Part shown: in pieces, positions 1 to 10,048 of the stretch | Position numbering within the stretch: the first letter of the stretch is position 1 | Layout of the letters: each line of letters opens with the position of its first letter | Assembly: GCA_004352715.1 (NCBI GenBank) | Contig: SCFE01000025.1 | Span: 1,637,301 to 1,701,300 of the forward strand | DNA length: 64,000 nucleotides | Direction of reading: 5' to 3' | Origin: Hofstenia miamia | Taxonomy: Eukaryota > Xenacoelomorpha > Acoela | Notes under the pieces: generated by a model | Told to the model about the DNA's origin: nothing | Databases searched by the model: none | The model's input: the letters and a program-made list of their open reading frames with translations, nothing else | Position numbers and translations under genes: made by a program

Positions 1-413
1 ATAACTTGATCTTGCTTTGAAATATCATATTTTATAGAAGGTGGATTTGGAGAGGTAATAATAAGTGCCCCAATAAAGGGCGGTTCGTCCAATAACGGTT
101 CGGCTTTTACTAGGATATCCAAGTGATAGCTGTGAATATCTAAGCTTCCTTTCATAATATTTAGAAGAAAACCGAGAGATTTAGGCGAATAAGTTATTGA
201 GCTCGGTTCATTGCTGCCAAACTTGATTCGCATCGTGATACTTCGGTTGTCATGCGCCAGAGTTTCAAACTTTGATATGTTTGGTTCAGCCAAGTTGAAT
301 GAAATTTCAAACATATCACTGTGAATATGTTCTTTAGAATAATTAATTATGTATTTTAGAACAAAGGGCCAGAGCCTAGAAAATATTGCATTTAGAAACA
401 ACCCGCTGCTCAT
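1..413 (-). CDS. SMP-domain (extended synaptotagmin-like) protein, exon, partial
   Basis: Read on the minus strand from an ATG at 413, the frame stays open to the window edge (about 137 residues). It begins with a WPF-type motif (SRLWPFVLKYI). It ends with a segment, GSLDIHSYHLDILVKAEP then LLDEPPFIGALI, that closely follows the SMP domain of extended synaptotagmins (pattern GxLxxxLEPLLxxxPFxGA). SMP proteins tether the ER to the plasma membrane and move lipids between bilayers. In-frame stops (TAA, TGA) lie just upstream of the ATG. The usual N-terminal membrane hairpin is absent, so either this is an internal exon with its acceptor at the AG inside ATGAG/CAG, or the protein starts directly at the SMP domain. 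No C2 domain is visible because the gene leaves the window. Family call inferred from residues; orthology not settled. Confidence 0.6.
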   Translation of the reverse strand, partial: MSSGLFLNAIFSRLWPFVLKYIINYSKEHIHSDMFEISFNLAEPNISKFETLAHDNRSITMRIKFGSNEPSSITYSPKSLGFLLNIMKGSLDIHSYHLDILVKAEPLLDEPPFIGALIITSPNPPSIKYDISKQDQV

Positions 414-876
414 ATCAGCAACAATAAATTTAAATTATCAGTGTTCACCGCAATTTCTCTTATAACTGGTGGGAATATATAAAATCAATTTGATAGTTAA
501 TTAATTTTAATTTTTGCCTCTGTAAATTAATATTTAATTTAAGTTTATTTTGGAAAATAGTTACTAGTTTCATTTAACTACGTTCACTATTTAAGAAATG
601 AAGTCAGAATCCGTAAAAATCAACAACAATATATAATTTGTTAAATAACAAAATGAAGCACTTCTGTTCAATAGCTAAGAAAAATACTCCATTATTGATG
701 ACATTATATTAAGAGTAACCTGCTTTTTTTAGATTACCGTTTTGAAAGTTTGTCTATGTTTTTAAATTAATCAGCTCTCGCTGTAAACAACTGTCGCAAC
801 TTAATTATTTACTACTATGTCTATAAACATGGCAATGACATCCAAATTGAATATATGAATAGAATTTTACTTAACG

Positions 877-921
<45 letters not shown>

Positions 922-999
922 TTATAATTCTAAAAAATAATGTTAAATTTTATTTTTAACCATTTAATAAACATTCTGAGAGAAAATAAATTTTAAGCN

Positions 1000-1034
<35 letters not shown>

Positions 1035-1625
1035 CCCACATAGCTTACAAGCCACTAAGAATTTGTGAATCTCCTTTGAGTTTTCCTTGAAGCTCTCGTA
1101 GAAAGCCATCTTTACTGTTTCTCCTTCATGAAAGCGGTAATTTAATGAACTTATTCTTCAAGACTGCAAAGCTATATCCCTTCCATCAAATTCCAAGAAC
1201 TCCAATTTCTAAATAAGCTATTACTCATCTAAAAATTGTACCAAAGAAACTTCCATCTGTAAAGACTCTTCTACGCTCATATTTAAGGCAAATATTATTA
1301 GGTAAATTCACTCTCCCAAACTTAACCTTGACCAAGTTAATTCTGAGCATACCCATGAGTCCACTCTTTCCATAAGTGCATATCTTAAGAGAGACTTTGT
1401 AATCAAGAACTTCATGAAGTCATTAAAACATTCCTGCGAGTAGAATCTAAGTTATTCCTTGTTTGATAGATTGCCGCTGTCTTTGTTGAGGTGAATTTAA
1501 ATAATATAATGATAATGATGTCGCTAAAATCTTGATACATTCATTTTTTCGACTAATATGTGCTTGTTTTGATCATAATTTTATTGGAAAACCCCTATTT
1601 TGAAAATAACATAGCATGATAACTA
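414..1625. other. Intergenic or intronic AT-rich DNA with two AT microsatellites
   Basis: No coding segment is recognised. It contains the (AT)n runs at 879-919 and 1000-1030, with a single N at 999 at the start of the second run. The remainder is plain AT-rich sequence with stops in all frames. Confidence 0.6.
879..1030. repeat. (AT)n microsatellites, two runs
   Basis: Pure alternating AT runs at 879-919 and 1000-1030 are separated by about 80 bp of non-repetitive sequence. The single N at 999 marks an unresolved base or join at the edge of the second run. Confidence 0.95.
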
Positions 1626-1633
1626 CTGAAGAA

Positions 1634-2272
1634 TAGGGATGGGATCCGCATAGTGAATTGAATATATCCAATACCGGATAATTCCGGATAATTTGACCGC
1701 CGGATACCGGATAATTTACCGGATAGTATATATTGTTAAAATGATTTAAAGCATTCACAATCCAGAATAAATTTTTAAGTTTTGTTCTGAATTTTAATGA
1801 AACTATGCTAAAATGTGACACGCATCACAAATATTATCGTATTTTCAAAAAACAAAAATGTCACTTTTTATGACTTTATAACTTCCTTTTCAACTGCACC
1901 CCTGGTCTGAAAACCATCTAATTTTATGCAGAGTGCAAAATAGACCAACAGAAAAAATATGACTTTTATTATTTGGTTGAGCTAATTATTACTGAAGAAC
2001 CGCCTCATTCCTCAATCAATATCGACCTCTTGCGGATGAAAATAAATAAATATTTTGACGCATAAATAGACTACTTCCTGATATATCCGAAAAATTTGTT
2101 TTGTTGAATGACAACTTCCATATCATGGAAAAAATATAGTTTTTCTTTGAAAATTCAATTTTAAATCAAGTTCTATCTCAGAATATGTTATCCGGGAAAA
2201 TCCGGTAAACAAGTTAAATATTCGGTTGTGTAATGGCCGATTTTACGGATCTCGGATTCCGGCATATCCCCA
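1634..2272. mobile_element. Non-autonomous hAT element 1, perfect 8-bp TSD, CCGGATA array
   Basis: The 639-bp element is flanked by a perfect 8-bp direct repeat CTGAAGAA (1626-1633 and 2273-2280), the target-site length of hAT transposons. Ends are imperfect inverted repeats: TAGGGATGGG on the left, TGGGGATATG read inward from the right (7/10). Inside the left end are four or five copies of CCGGATA(AT) between 1660 and 1725. The inverse, TATCCGG-like motifs, lie near the right end (2188-2265). Such subterminal repeats are the usual binding sites of hAT transposases. No transposase reading frame is present, so it depends on an autonomous relative. It sits at the 3' end of the candidate membrane gene. 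Confidence 0.85.
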
Positions 2273-2979
2273 CTGAAGAATCTGGTTGAAAATGTTATGG
2301 AATAAGAATGAGTCAAAGAAGATCGCCAGAAAGACACAGCAGAAGGTTGCGAGTGGGAATTTAAATGATGTCGATTGATTGTACATGTCAATCACAAAGG
2401 AGGAGTGAAATGACATCAACGAGTTTAGAAAACTGAACCAAAAAAAGCAATTGATTAAACAAGCCAAGACGGAAGTGAGGAGCAAAGGCTCTAATAATGG
2501 TAACACACACAAACAGTCAGAGCAAACTGGGTAAGAATCATGCAAAAATGTAAATGACAAGTGCAAACTATACCAGTAAACATTTTGTAGATAGCAAATC
2601 GTCTAATATCTGAGGAGAAAATTTTTACATACAATTGTATAAATTCAGTATCGTATATTTGAGCATCTCTGGTCAGCATAAAATAGAAGCAGGATGCAAA
2701 TTGTATGAGCATAAAAAGAAATCAATAGAAATTATGAAATAATGAAGATGCTATGAGATTTCAATTGCATCGAATCACAACCATTTAAACAATGACGTCG
2801 GATATAGTTGTGATAGGTTTCCAACAGTGATAGTCAAAGCCGTACAAAAAAATAGAACTGATGAAATCAAGAAGAAAAATAAGAACGACATGCATAAAAA
2901 TTCTTAATTTGAAATATAAAGACTGTGGAAGTGCTCCCAGAAGTTGTTGTAACAATATGAGCGGTAAGCAAATACCCAA
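2273..2979 (-). CDS. Candidate multi-pass membrane protein gene, three exons, 3' end hit by hAT element
   Basis: Three minus-strand segments read as hydrophobic coding exons. Segment 1 (about 2785-2979) encodes a run containing LGALPQSLYFKLRIFMHVV and a strongly hydrophobic helix. Segment 2 (2574-2668, 95 nt) has an acceptor ACCAG and a donor ACTG|GTATAG and encodes DAQIYDTEFIQLYVKIFSSD. Segment 3 (2273-2526) follows a CCCAG acceptor with matching phase, across an intron of only 47 nt, and encodes two likely transmembrane helices (EPLLLTSVLACLINCFFWF and PLATFCCVFLAIFFDSFLF). The junction between segments 1 and 2 is not resolved. The hAT target site falls at the last codons (ILQ); without the insertion a TAG would follow at once. 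I do not recognise the family; a chemoreceptor-like or other polytopic protein would fit. Exon structure is inference. Confidence 0.35.
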
Positions 2980-3603
2980 GTGTTACTTGCAGATGTTAGC
3001 ATTATCAAGGTGCTTTGTCAAAACAAAATTTCATCGATGGATGCTGAAAAATTATTACTTTTTTGCAAAACTTTTAGAAATCGACTACAAAAGTTCTGAA
3101 ATATTTACATATAGTCAAATTTTAAAAATTTACAAAAATAAGGTATCCTTAAATTTTTCATGTGCTATTTCAGAAAAAAATCTCTTTCAAAGTTTGGTAA
3201 CACAAAATGTGTTTTCCAAAATTATTTCCTTTCTCAAAATTTATACAATCATTTAATGCTACAAATGATAGTCCAGCCACAATTTATTTAGAATTAGTAA
3301 TATTTTTAATACAGCTGAATTGAATTTCCCACATAATTAATTGAAACCAAGAATAATGATTTGTAAGTATTTTCTAACTTTGCAGTGAAAACGTAACTGA
3401 ATTATTACAATTGACATATCTATAATGTTATATTTGAGAGGGTTGTATAATCACTAAAGCTTGATGAGCTTAAACGAATGTTTAAATTTCAATAGGAAAT
3501 ATTGGAAATTTTTAATTTATGGTCTAAATAATTAACGAAGGGTCTATGACATTGCTTTTATGGGCTAAGACTTACATATAATACTTTAGAAACTAATTTT
3601 TCC
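2980..3603. other. AT-rich region upstream of the Rab gene
   Basis: No convincing gene. A plus-strand frame that starts at 2861 and runs to 3256 has low-complexity composition and no recognisable domain, and its first part overlaps the minus-strand membrane gene. The last part presumably contains the Rab promoter and leader, but no clear core promoter motif can be picked out. Confidence 0.4.
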
Positions 3604-4236
3604 ATGGATGCTGACTATCAGTTCAAAATTGTCTTGCTTGGAGACAGTGGTGTTGGCAAAACAAATTTAATGACTCGCTTCTGCGAAGACAAATTCGATG
3701 CAAACAGTAAAGCAACTTTAGGAGTAGAATTTCATAGAAGCAAACTCAAACTGCAAGATGACATAGTATGGGTGGATATTTGGGATACAGCAGGACAAGA
3801 AAGATTTAAATCACTTAGCAGTGTGTACTTCCGCGGTGCGATGGGAATCATTCTTGTCTATGATATTACTAATACTGACAGCTTTCGGAATATTAGTGAT
3901 TGGCTTAACATGGCTTTGGACAATGGCGCGTGTGCAGATTGTGTTAAAACAGTAATTGGGAATAAGTCCGATCTTGATGCATACCGCCAAATTGACCATA
4001 ATACTGCTCAAACGTTTGCAGCAGCAGAAAAATTGTCTTTTTTCGAAGCATCAGCAAAAGAGTCTAAAAATGTTTTTGAGGCGTTTGAAAACATCATTCA
4101 AGAAATTTATAACAAGAAAAAAGTCAGTCAGCTTAAAAAATCTGCAGTCAGCACAGTGAAACTAACTCAACCCCGAAAATCAATTGTCACAAGTCATGAA
4201 GATAAGCAATCAATTAAACCATGTTGCGCAAAATAA
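3604..4236 (+). CDS. Rab-family small GTPase (Rab11-like, divergent), intronless
   Basis: A 210-residue complete Rab. All nucleotide-binding motifs are intact: P-loop GDSGVGKT (13-20), switch I threonine in ATLGVEF (T38), WDTAGQE (60-66, catalytic Q65 kept), NKSD (120-123) and SAK (150-152). The protein ends in CCAK, a double-cysteine prenylation motif, so it should be geranylgeranylated and act on membranes in vesicle traffic. The N-terminus (DADYQFKIVLLGDSGVGK) and the core resemble the Rab11 group most, but the effector loop (HRSKLKLQDDIVWVDIW) and linker are divergent, so the subfamily is uncertain. The start ATG at 3604 sits directly before the conserved core. There is no intron. An AATAAA at 4400-4405 is a likely polyadenylation signal. 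No poly-A tract or flanking repeat proves a retrocopy. Confidence 0.92.
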   Translation: MDADYQFKIVLLGDSGVGKTNLMTRFCEDKFDANSKATLGVEFHRSKLKLQDDIVWVDIWDTAGQERFKSLSSVYFRGAMGIILVYDITNTDSFRNISDWLNMALDNGACADCVKTVIGNKSDLDAYRQIDHNTAQTFAAAEKLSFFEASAKESKNVFEAFENIIQEIYNKKKVSQLKKSAVSTVKLTQPRKSIVTSHEDKQSIKPCCAK

Positions 4237-4399
4237 CTTCTTCCTTGACATCGAAAATTTACATTATCACTACCATCAACATTTTTTACCAACCACATGT
4301 TTGAAAAATGTCAATTTGATGAATAAGTGCTTTATAGATCACACTTCTATTACAGAAGCCTACACATTATGAGAAGCAATTGTGGAACTGTCAATGTGT

Positions 4400-4405
4400 A
4401 ATAAA
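4400..4405 (+). terminator. Polyadenylation signal AATAAA for the Rab gene
   Basis: Canonical hexamer about 165 bp after the Rab stop codon, followed by T-rich and GT-containing sequence. Confidence 0.55.
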
Positions 4406-4951
4406 ATTTGAACACAATTCTTGATATGAATTATCTGCTTATTGTTTGCAAATCTATTATTTGAAAATTGTTCAAATTTCAATTTATGTGTCACGTAAAG
4501 CTATAATAATGACAATGATAATAATAATAATCTTTAATTAAATGAGTAAAATACAGCTGATCCACCAAAATAAAAAGTATAGTTAAGTTAAAGGCAATGA
4601 AATAATCTAAGATGACGATCAGGAAACATTCTTAGATATTTTTCCTTGTAAACATAGCCACCTATGGGAAGTCCTCAATGGAGTTTATCGCTATAGTCAG
4701 TTCTAGAAGGGAGTATATCGTGTATTATGTGATTAAGACACTCCGAAATATGTAGGAAACTGCAGTATATACACCACTCCGATACACAGAGTCAAGGAGA
4801 TACTTAGAGAAACTAACCCGAACCTGAATTCCATAAAGCAGAATACGGTCAATCAATTGTTTTATAATAAGTTAAATTCGCATTTTGTGTAGCACAAGTA
4901 TTTAAGTCTTAGAAAAAAAAATAATTGGCTAGAAGCTTTACTCACACTTAT
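4406..4951. other. Spacer between Rab gene and hAT cluster
   Basis: AT-rich sequence with an ATAATAATAATA run near 4515 and no recognisable gene or element. Confidence 0.5.
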
Positions 4952-4959
4952 GTTAATAT

Positions 4960-5438
4960 TAGAGTTGTGCGGCTAAACTTTAAAAAATTACGGCTAAGCA
5001 ACATTGGTAAATGACTCTGACGACGAAGACACGACTCTACTCCAAAGCAGGATAGTTAAAGCCGAACTCGAATCGTATTTGTTGCAGCCTCAGATACCCG
5101 AAGACGCTAAGCTCGAAGAATTCTGGATGAACGCAAATCAATACCCAATCCGAAAAAGACTTTTTCGATGGATCTTTCAAATTTCTGGGACGCAAAATAA
5201 CTGCGAACGTGGATTTAGCAATGTAGGAACGTACTAGACTTTCTGCTAAACCTTTAAAGGAACTCATGGTCATTAGGAGCTTGTTTTGATTATTTTTTTA
5301 ATCTGCTTTTCTATATTTGGTACAACAAAACAAATTACTGCTCCGGCTGAGGCTGAGGTTTCTATTTCGGCTAACAGCTACTGGTTTCAAGTGAAGCAAC
5401 GGCTACGGCTAGCGGATTTAGCCTTAGCCGCACAAATA
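4960..5438 (+). mobile_element. hAT element 2: deletion derivative keeping transposase C-terminus; GGCTA repeats
   Basis: A 479-bp element with terminal repeats TAGAGTTGTGCGGCTAA (left) and TATTTGTGCGGCTAA (right, read inward). It is flanked by GTTAATAT (4952-4959) and GTTATTAT (5439-5446), a 7/8 match to an 8-bp hAT target duplication. Subterminal GGCTA/TAGCC motifs are frequent on both sides (for example CGGCTACGGCTAGCGG near 5400). The internal frame at 5004-5237 ends in the hAT dimerisation signature CERGFSNVGTY; the true continuation RLSAKPLKELMVIRSLF follows in another frame (to about 5289), so the transposase remnant is frameshifted. Only the last ~90 residues remain, hence non-autonomous. 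Confidence 0.85.
5004..5289 (+). pseudogene. hAT transposase C-terminal dimerisation region, frameshifted remnant
   Basis: Encodes SRIVKAELESYLLQPQIP then FWMNANQYPIRKRLFRWIFQ then NNCERGFSNVG, the conserved C-terminal hAT block (pattern W...YP.L..LA...L.I.......ER.FS). The frame stops at 5235-5237, but the neighbouring frame continues with RTRLSAKPLKELMVIRSLF and then a stop. The initiator is only the first methionine-type codon of an internal fragment, not a real start. The zinc finger and catalytic core are missing. Confidence 0.8.
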
Positions 5439-5680
5439 GTTATTATGAGGAGCAAATAAACACTTTCAGTTCATTTAACATTTTAATTTTATTAACAGAA
5501 GGAATAAGCAAGTTTTCGGAATTGTTTAGATACAGAATTATTTAAAATGAAATTCTTTCCTTTACACTAGTTAAGTGTTGCTGAGATAGCTTATTTAACT
5601 CCATCATGAGAGTTTTTACCAGTGACTAAGATGTTTATATTTTCTAAAAACCTAATAGTTTCAATTTCAGGTCTTTGTAA

Positions 5681-6074
5681 TAGTGTTCTGCGGCTAAGGC
5701 AATTTTCTTGGCCATAGTCGACCGTGCAAAATTAATTTTGACCTTGCCGGCCATTTGCCACAATGCTTTAACCGTAGCTAGCCGTTAGCCGTAATTTTTT
5801 TGCAGTAGCCGACACTTTTTACTACTACTAAGTGAAATACTGCAATTTTCAATGGACCAATTAAAACATGTTCATAGCTCGAAAAATTAAAGAAAATGGT
5901 CAAAGCGACTAAGAGTTAAAAACAAAAATTCAAATAATGGAAATAAATTGTACATCACAATGTTCTGAAATGAATTTTAGCCGGGATTTCGGCCTTAGAA
6001 CAAAATCTTTGGCCACAGCCGGCCGTTGACAGTGGCTACAGCCGGCTAATGGCTAAGCCGTAGCCGCAGAACAA
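5681..6074. mobile_element. hAT element 3, same family as element 2, no coding remnant
   Basis: Inverted terminal repeats TGTTCTGCGGCTA (5684-5696) and its perfect complement TAGCCGCAGAACA (6061-6073) bound a 394-bp element. Flanks CTTTGTAA (5673-5680) and CTTGTAA (6075-6081) look like a slightly decayed 8-bp target duplication. The interior is packed with GGCTA, TAGCC, CCGGCC and GCCGTTAGCC motifs, as in element 2 240 bp to the left. A larger composite reading from 4960 to 6074 is possible, but separate flank repeats favour two insertions. Confidence 0.75.
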
Positions 6075-6081
6075 CTTGTAA

Positions 6082-7051
6082 CTGCAAATCATCATAAGGA
6101 GGGTCCAAAATTGTTCCCAGTAGGACAATACTATTTGCTATGTGAATTGTAAAATTACAATTTTGCATAGAAACTATTGGAATGAATATCAAACGAAGGG
6201 ATTTTCGGCTCAACCTTCATAAATTGTAAGATGAGATGATAGAATGGTGAGGAGCACGGATGTAAACGCAATCGTCATTTTCAAATATCTTACATGTCTC
6301 AAGAGGACGGGGGAAACAAGGCAAAGTTGAATGATGAGTTCTTTCAGATGCCAAATTTATTTTTTGAGAAATTTATTTTAAGTATTACTAATAAAGTTAT
6401 AAAAGAGTAATATTTCAGGAACCCTAGATTAAATCACAGGAATAGAACCGACTATTGATTCCCTTACCCGATCCGATTATCGATTCGCTTTCCTGACCTA
6501 ACCTTAGTCGAAAAAACAAGATTCTTTATAAAAATGTAAATTAATTGCAAATAATAACTACGAAATATTGCATTTTATTCACTTTATCATACCCGACATA
6601 GCCTGCTCCCTGAGCGTACTCGACTTGCCCCAAATTCAAATTATAATACAGGACTTCAGGTACCTGATGCGATCTCTGATCATAAAATATAAAAAGAAGT
6701 CACTTTTGCTGCCTCACGAAATGGCGAGACAACTGAGAGTTTAAAAATGTTATGCAAAATACTTTGTGCAATGCACATATTATAAATATATATACTTGTA
6801 TTTATTCTTAGAATGACAAGATTTATTACAACATATTCTACTTTAAGCATAGTTTTACCGGTTATTGAAAATACATATCCCAAATTTAGGATTTGAAAAA
6901 CAAACAAAATTAAAGATTTTGAAAATATTGACACATCAATTTTTTGAAAAACTGATTTAACAAAGTGCTACTACACAAATAACTATTATAATTAAAAAGT
7001 GTAGTTGTGCACTCAAGTTCAAATGGAAGCTTGGGAGAAATATTTGTAAAC
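6082..7051. other. AT-rich region without recognised gene
   Basis: A GA-rich stretch near 6225-6320 and a short segment rich in CGATT/ATCG motifs (6440-6500, possibly another hAT end) are visible. No supported coding sequence. Confidence 0.4.
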
Positions 7052-7681
7052 TATGACCTAGGTTAAAAACGAACTTGTCCGCAGCAAATATGTGGACAGT
7101 GGACTATGACGTACTGACCGCGCTGAATAAAATCTAATCCCAAAAAGAATTAGTTATGACCTAATTTAACTAACTCAGAACCTAGAATCATTTTTTATAG
7201 AGGACTCGAAACAAAGCTTCTTGCATTTGTTTAAAGACAGACAAATAAGTTCAATATTAAACAAAAATCAAATAATTATATTGTTGTTTATTATATATGT
7301 ATATTACACATTATCTATGCAAACCCAATAACTATAGTTTATCTACTTAATAACAACAAATCTAATACTATTAGGGCTGCAATAAACTCAAATGTTGGTT
7401 CATACGAAGAATTAGCTACCAGAAAGGCTTCAATTTGCATTGCTGCCATCAATTTTGTAGATCCCAGTACACAATTTCCTACCCATCGACTTCTGCAGCT
7501 AAAACTATAAATGAACCATTTCCAATTACAATCAAAATAGCAAATTGCAAATATTAATATTTGAGTCGAAAACAACTAATAATTAACCTCTATTATATAC
7601 TCCAAAAATATGCAAACTGCAGAATATAGACCAAACTTCGGACTATGAATCTTCTCGGTTCGTTTTCAACCCTACGCTATA
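7052..7681. mobile_element. Candidate MITE with ~23-bp inverted terminal repeats
   Basis: Left end TATGACCTAGGTTAAAAACG (from 7052) pairs with the complement of the right end (TATAGCGTAGGGTTGAAAAC, ending at 7681) at about 20 of 24 positions including GAAC just inside. No clear target-site duplication, so the class is undetermined. A hydrophobic minus-strand frame at 7339-7575 lies inside. Confidence 0.4.
7339..7497 (-). CDS. Possible terminal exon of unknown gene
   Basis: On the minus strand, after a TATAGTTTTAG acceptor-like site, a frame encodes a soluble part (containing KLMAAMQIEAFLVANSSYEP) and a hydrophobic C-terminus ALIVLDLLLLSR, then a stop. A TTTATT on the plus strand (7286) gives a minus-strand AATAAA downstream. 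The composition is more gene-like than its surroundings, but there is no family match and it lies within a candidate MITE. Confidence 0.2.
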   Translation of the reverse strand, partial: CRSRWVGNCVLGSTKLMAAMQIEAFLVANSSYEPTFEFIAALIVLDLLLLSR

Positions 7682-9750
7682 ACCCTCAAAGATAGCAGCA
7701 CTTGTTAATGTTTTCAATATTCCGTACTTATATTGATTTAGGTAACTTCAGAAATAGGCAAAAGTTAATAACAGACATGTATACAATATATACGTTTTCA
7801 GCATATTGAAATATTCCAAATTATTTCAAAAGATGTCGCTGTCTCTTAACATTGATATTTTAATATATGTGAAAACATTTAATCGACTTAGCGTGATTAT
7901 AATAGAATATATTTATAACATTTCTGACAATGATTGTTTATATGCATAATCATAATCACATATTCATTTTGTGAAACCCTATATATAGCTTGAGATTAAT
8001 GGTTTGGTTTTGAGATTATTTTTATGAAGAAAATGCTTACTAAGAAATATTTAGTAAAAATATTTTGTGCCAACATGACTTGGATTTTTGGCCGTTCTCT
8101 ACAGGATTATTGTTGACTGAATATTATTATATTATTATTAAATATACAAATTTGAATTGCTTATATCAGACTTCGGCTAATCAATGTTTAAATGTATCAA
8201 TTTCTGTTGAATTCAGATTTGAAAATCGTTAAAAATATAGTTCGCTAAAATAACTCAATCTTTCTATAAATGATAACAATTGCGTTCAGAGGATTCATTT
8301 TTAAAAATAGGAACTAAGATATATTTTGTTTTTGTTTTACAGATGCGAAAAATGAGTAAGGTTTTCGGCCTTATAAAATTTGTCACACTGACTGGGACAT
8401 TGCCAGAATTTTAATAAAAACATTAGACTAAATGAGACATAGTTCGCTCAACTTGAGCATCGTCAATTTACAAAATGTTCCCTCTAAATTGCGAGAACTG
8501 TAGACTGGTATCGAAATAGTTTTACTCTCTTAGTTGAAAACAAACTTTTTGCCAGTAATGTACAACTACGTTAAAAGACAGAAAAATTGCACTTAAGCTG
8601 CCATGGGCCTTAATTTATTTATCATAGAAGTCCATGCATGATCATTCCTCTAAAATGCGAAATTTTAGTAAGTTTGATGTAAAGAAGGATTTCTGGTGAG
8701 GTACTGAAATTTTGTATTTAATATTTACATTTTACACTCAAGAAGAATGATGTGAAACTACGATATGCAGAGAATGGAAAAAAACTTTTTGGCAAAATTG
8801 ATAAAACTTTTAATTATCACACTTTTCTTTAATAAATGTCAAAGATTCTGTATGATCTGGTTTATTGTTAAACATGACTTACAGTAATATTATGACTAAT
8901 CATTGAACAACAAAGTCGAAGAGCCAATGAAAAATGTCATGCACATTTCAAAGAAATAATATTTTAGTGTCAAACAATTCTTCGAATTTCAGAAATTGAT
9001 CATGAAAGACTCTATAAAAATTTTGATTGAAATTTAAGCAAAAAGTTTCGAAATTGGCAAAAAATATTGTTACATTTATTTATATTATGAATATTGTAAA
9101 TTATTGATTGGTTAAAATAATATAGGAGCAAATATAACACTGGGCAAATAGTGATAAAGTTATATTTACTCTCATTTCGTCAATATGAATAATAAAACAA
9201 AAATCTTATTTATATGAACCTAGAATATGCCCGGATTTGCCATAATGGTAGTTTTGTATTACTTTGAGAACCAAAAATGCAAAGAATTTTGTGTTGATTT
9301 ATTCATGGTATTCCAAGCAATGACAGATTATGTAAGTGTTTATTACCCTACTTTTTGAGGACTCTAATTGATAAATAACAACTGTTGATGAAGATTCGCG
9401 TTATTCCCCTCTTTAAATCAACACGAGTCCTCTCACTAAGGAAATGATTTCACATTAAGCTCACCCTGAATATTATGAAACATTTGTTGATGAGGTACTC
9501 AGAAGCGCTCCCTATATTAGCCACTAGGGCGAATAAGTCATTTTTTCATGCATCTCTGGGCCAGTCTGTCATTTTGTTGGGTGATCACAATAGGTCTTAA
9601 AAATTGCTATTAGTTTCTGCAGGCCTATCCATAGGGCAATATTTTTACCCTCCCCATGGATCCCTACCTTACCAATCATTTGTATTTATATCTATGCTAG
9701 CTATTTATGCTTACGGGTTTTTGTCAAATTTACGAAATTTCATATAAATA
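7682..9750. other. AT-rich region, no supported feature
   Basis: Two kilobases of AT-rich sequence with stops in every frame. No inverted repeats with flanking duplications were spotted. Confidence 0.5.
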
Positions 9751-9757
9751 TATACAG

Positions 9758-9781
9758 GGTGTACCAAAAGTCACGCAAAAA
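9758..9781 (+). mobile_element. Possible solitary transposon end (ACAGGGTGTACCAAAAGTCA)
   Basis: The motif ACAGGGTGTACCAAAAGTCA resembles terminal sequences common in DNA transposons, but no inverted partner was found nearby. It precedes the LDLa exon by about 100 bp. Confidence 0.25.
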
Positions 9782-9868
9782 TTTAAATGGCTATAAATTG
9801 CTTCATTTTACTTCTTTTTTCAATTTTTTTACTATGTAAAACACAAACGTGAATTAAGTTTGATTTGA

Positions 9869-10048
9869 GCATTTTTAACCCTATATTTTTCATATTTATT
9901 GCAAAATTTTTAATGTTCTTATGTACTGACAAAACCTTTTGCATTCACGTTCAAAGAATATGTGATCACCGAAATGCCTGTCCCAATGGCTCTGATGAAA
10001 TGCCCACATGTGCTTTAGGCATAAGAAAATTGAATCTGTATTGTAATG
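9869..10048 (+). CDS. LDL-receptor class A module exon
   Basis: The reading frame encodes FCIHVQRICDHRNACPNG followed by SDEMPTC, which matches the LDLa signature (FxC....CD...DC.DGSDE..C) including the calcium-binding SDE. LDLa modules are extracellular ligand-binding repeats of about 40 residues found in lipoprotein receptors, relaxin-type receptors and matrix proteins. One of the six consensus cysteines is not evident and the usual G after CD is H, so the module is divergent. The frame is followed by a good donor (AATG|GTAATA at 10049). The upstream boundary is uncertain: the nearest AG is at 9867-9868 and has a weak pyrimidine tract. The host gene cannot be named. Confidence 0.5.
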
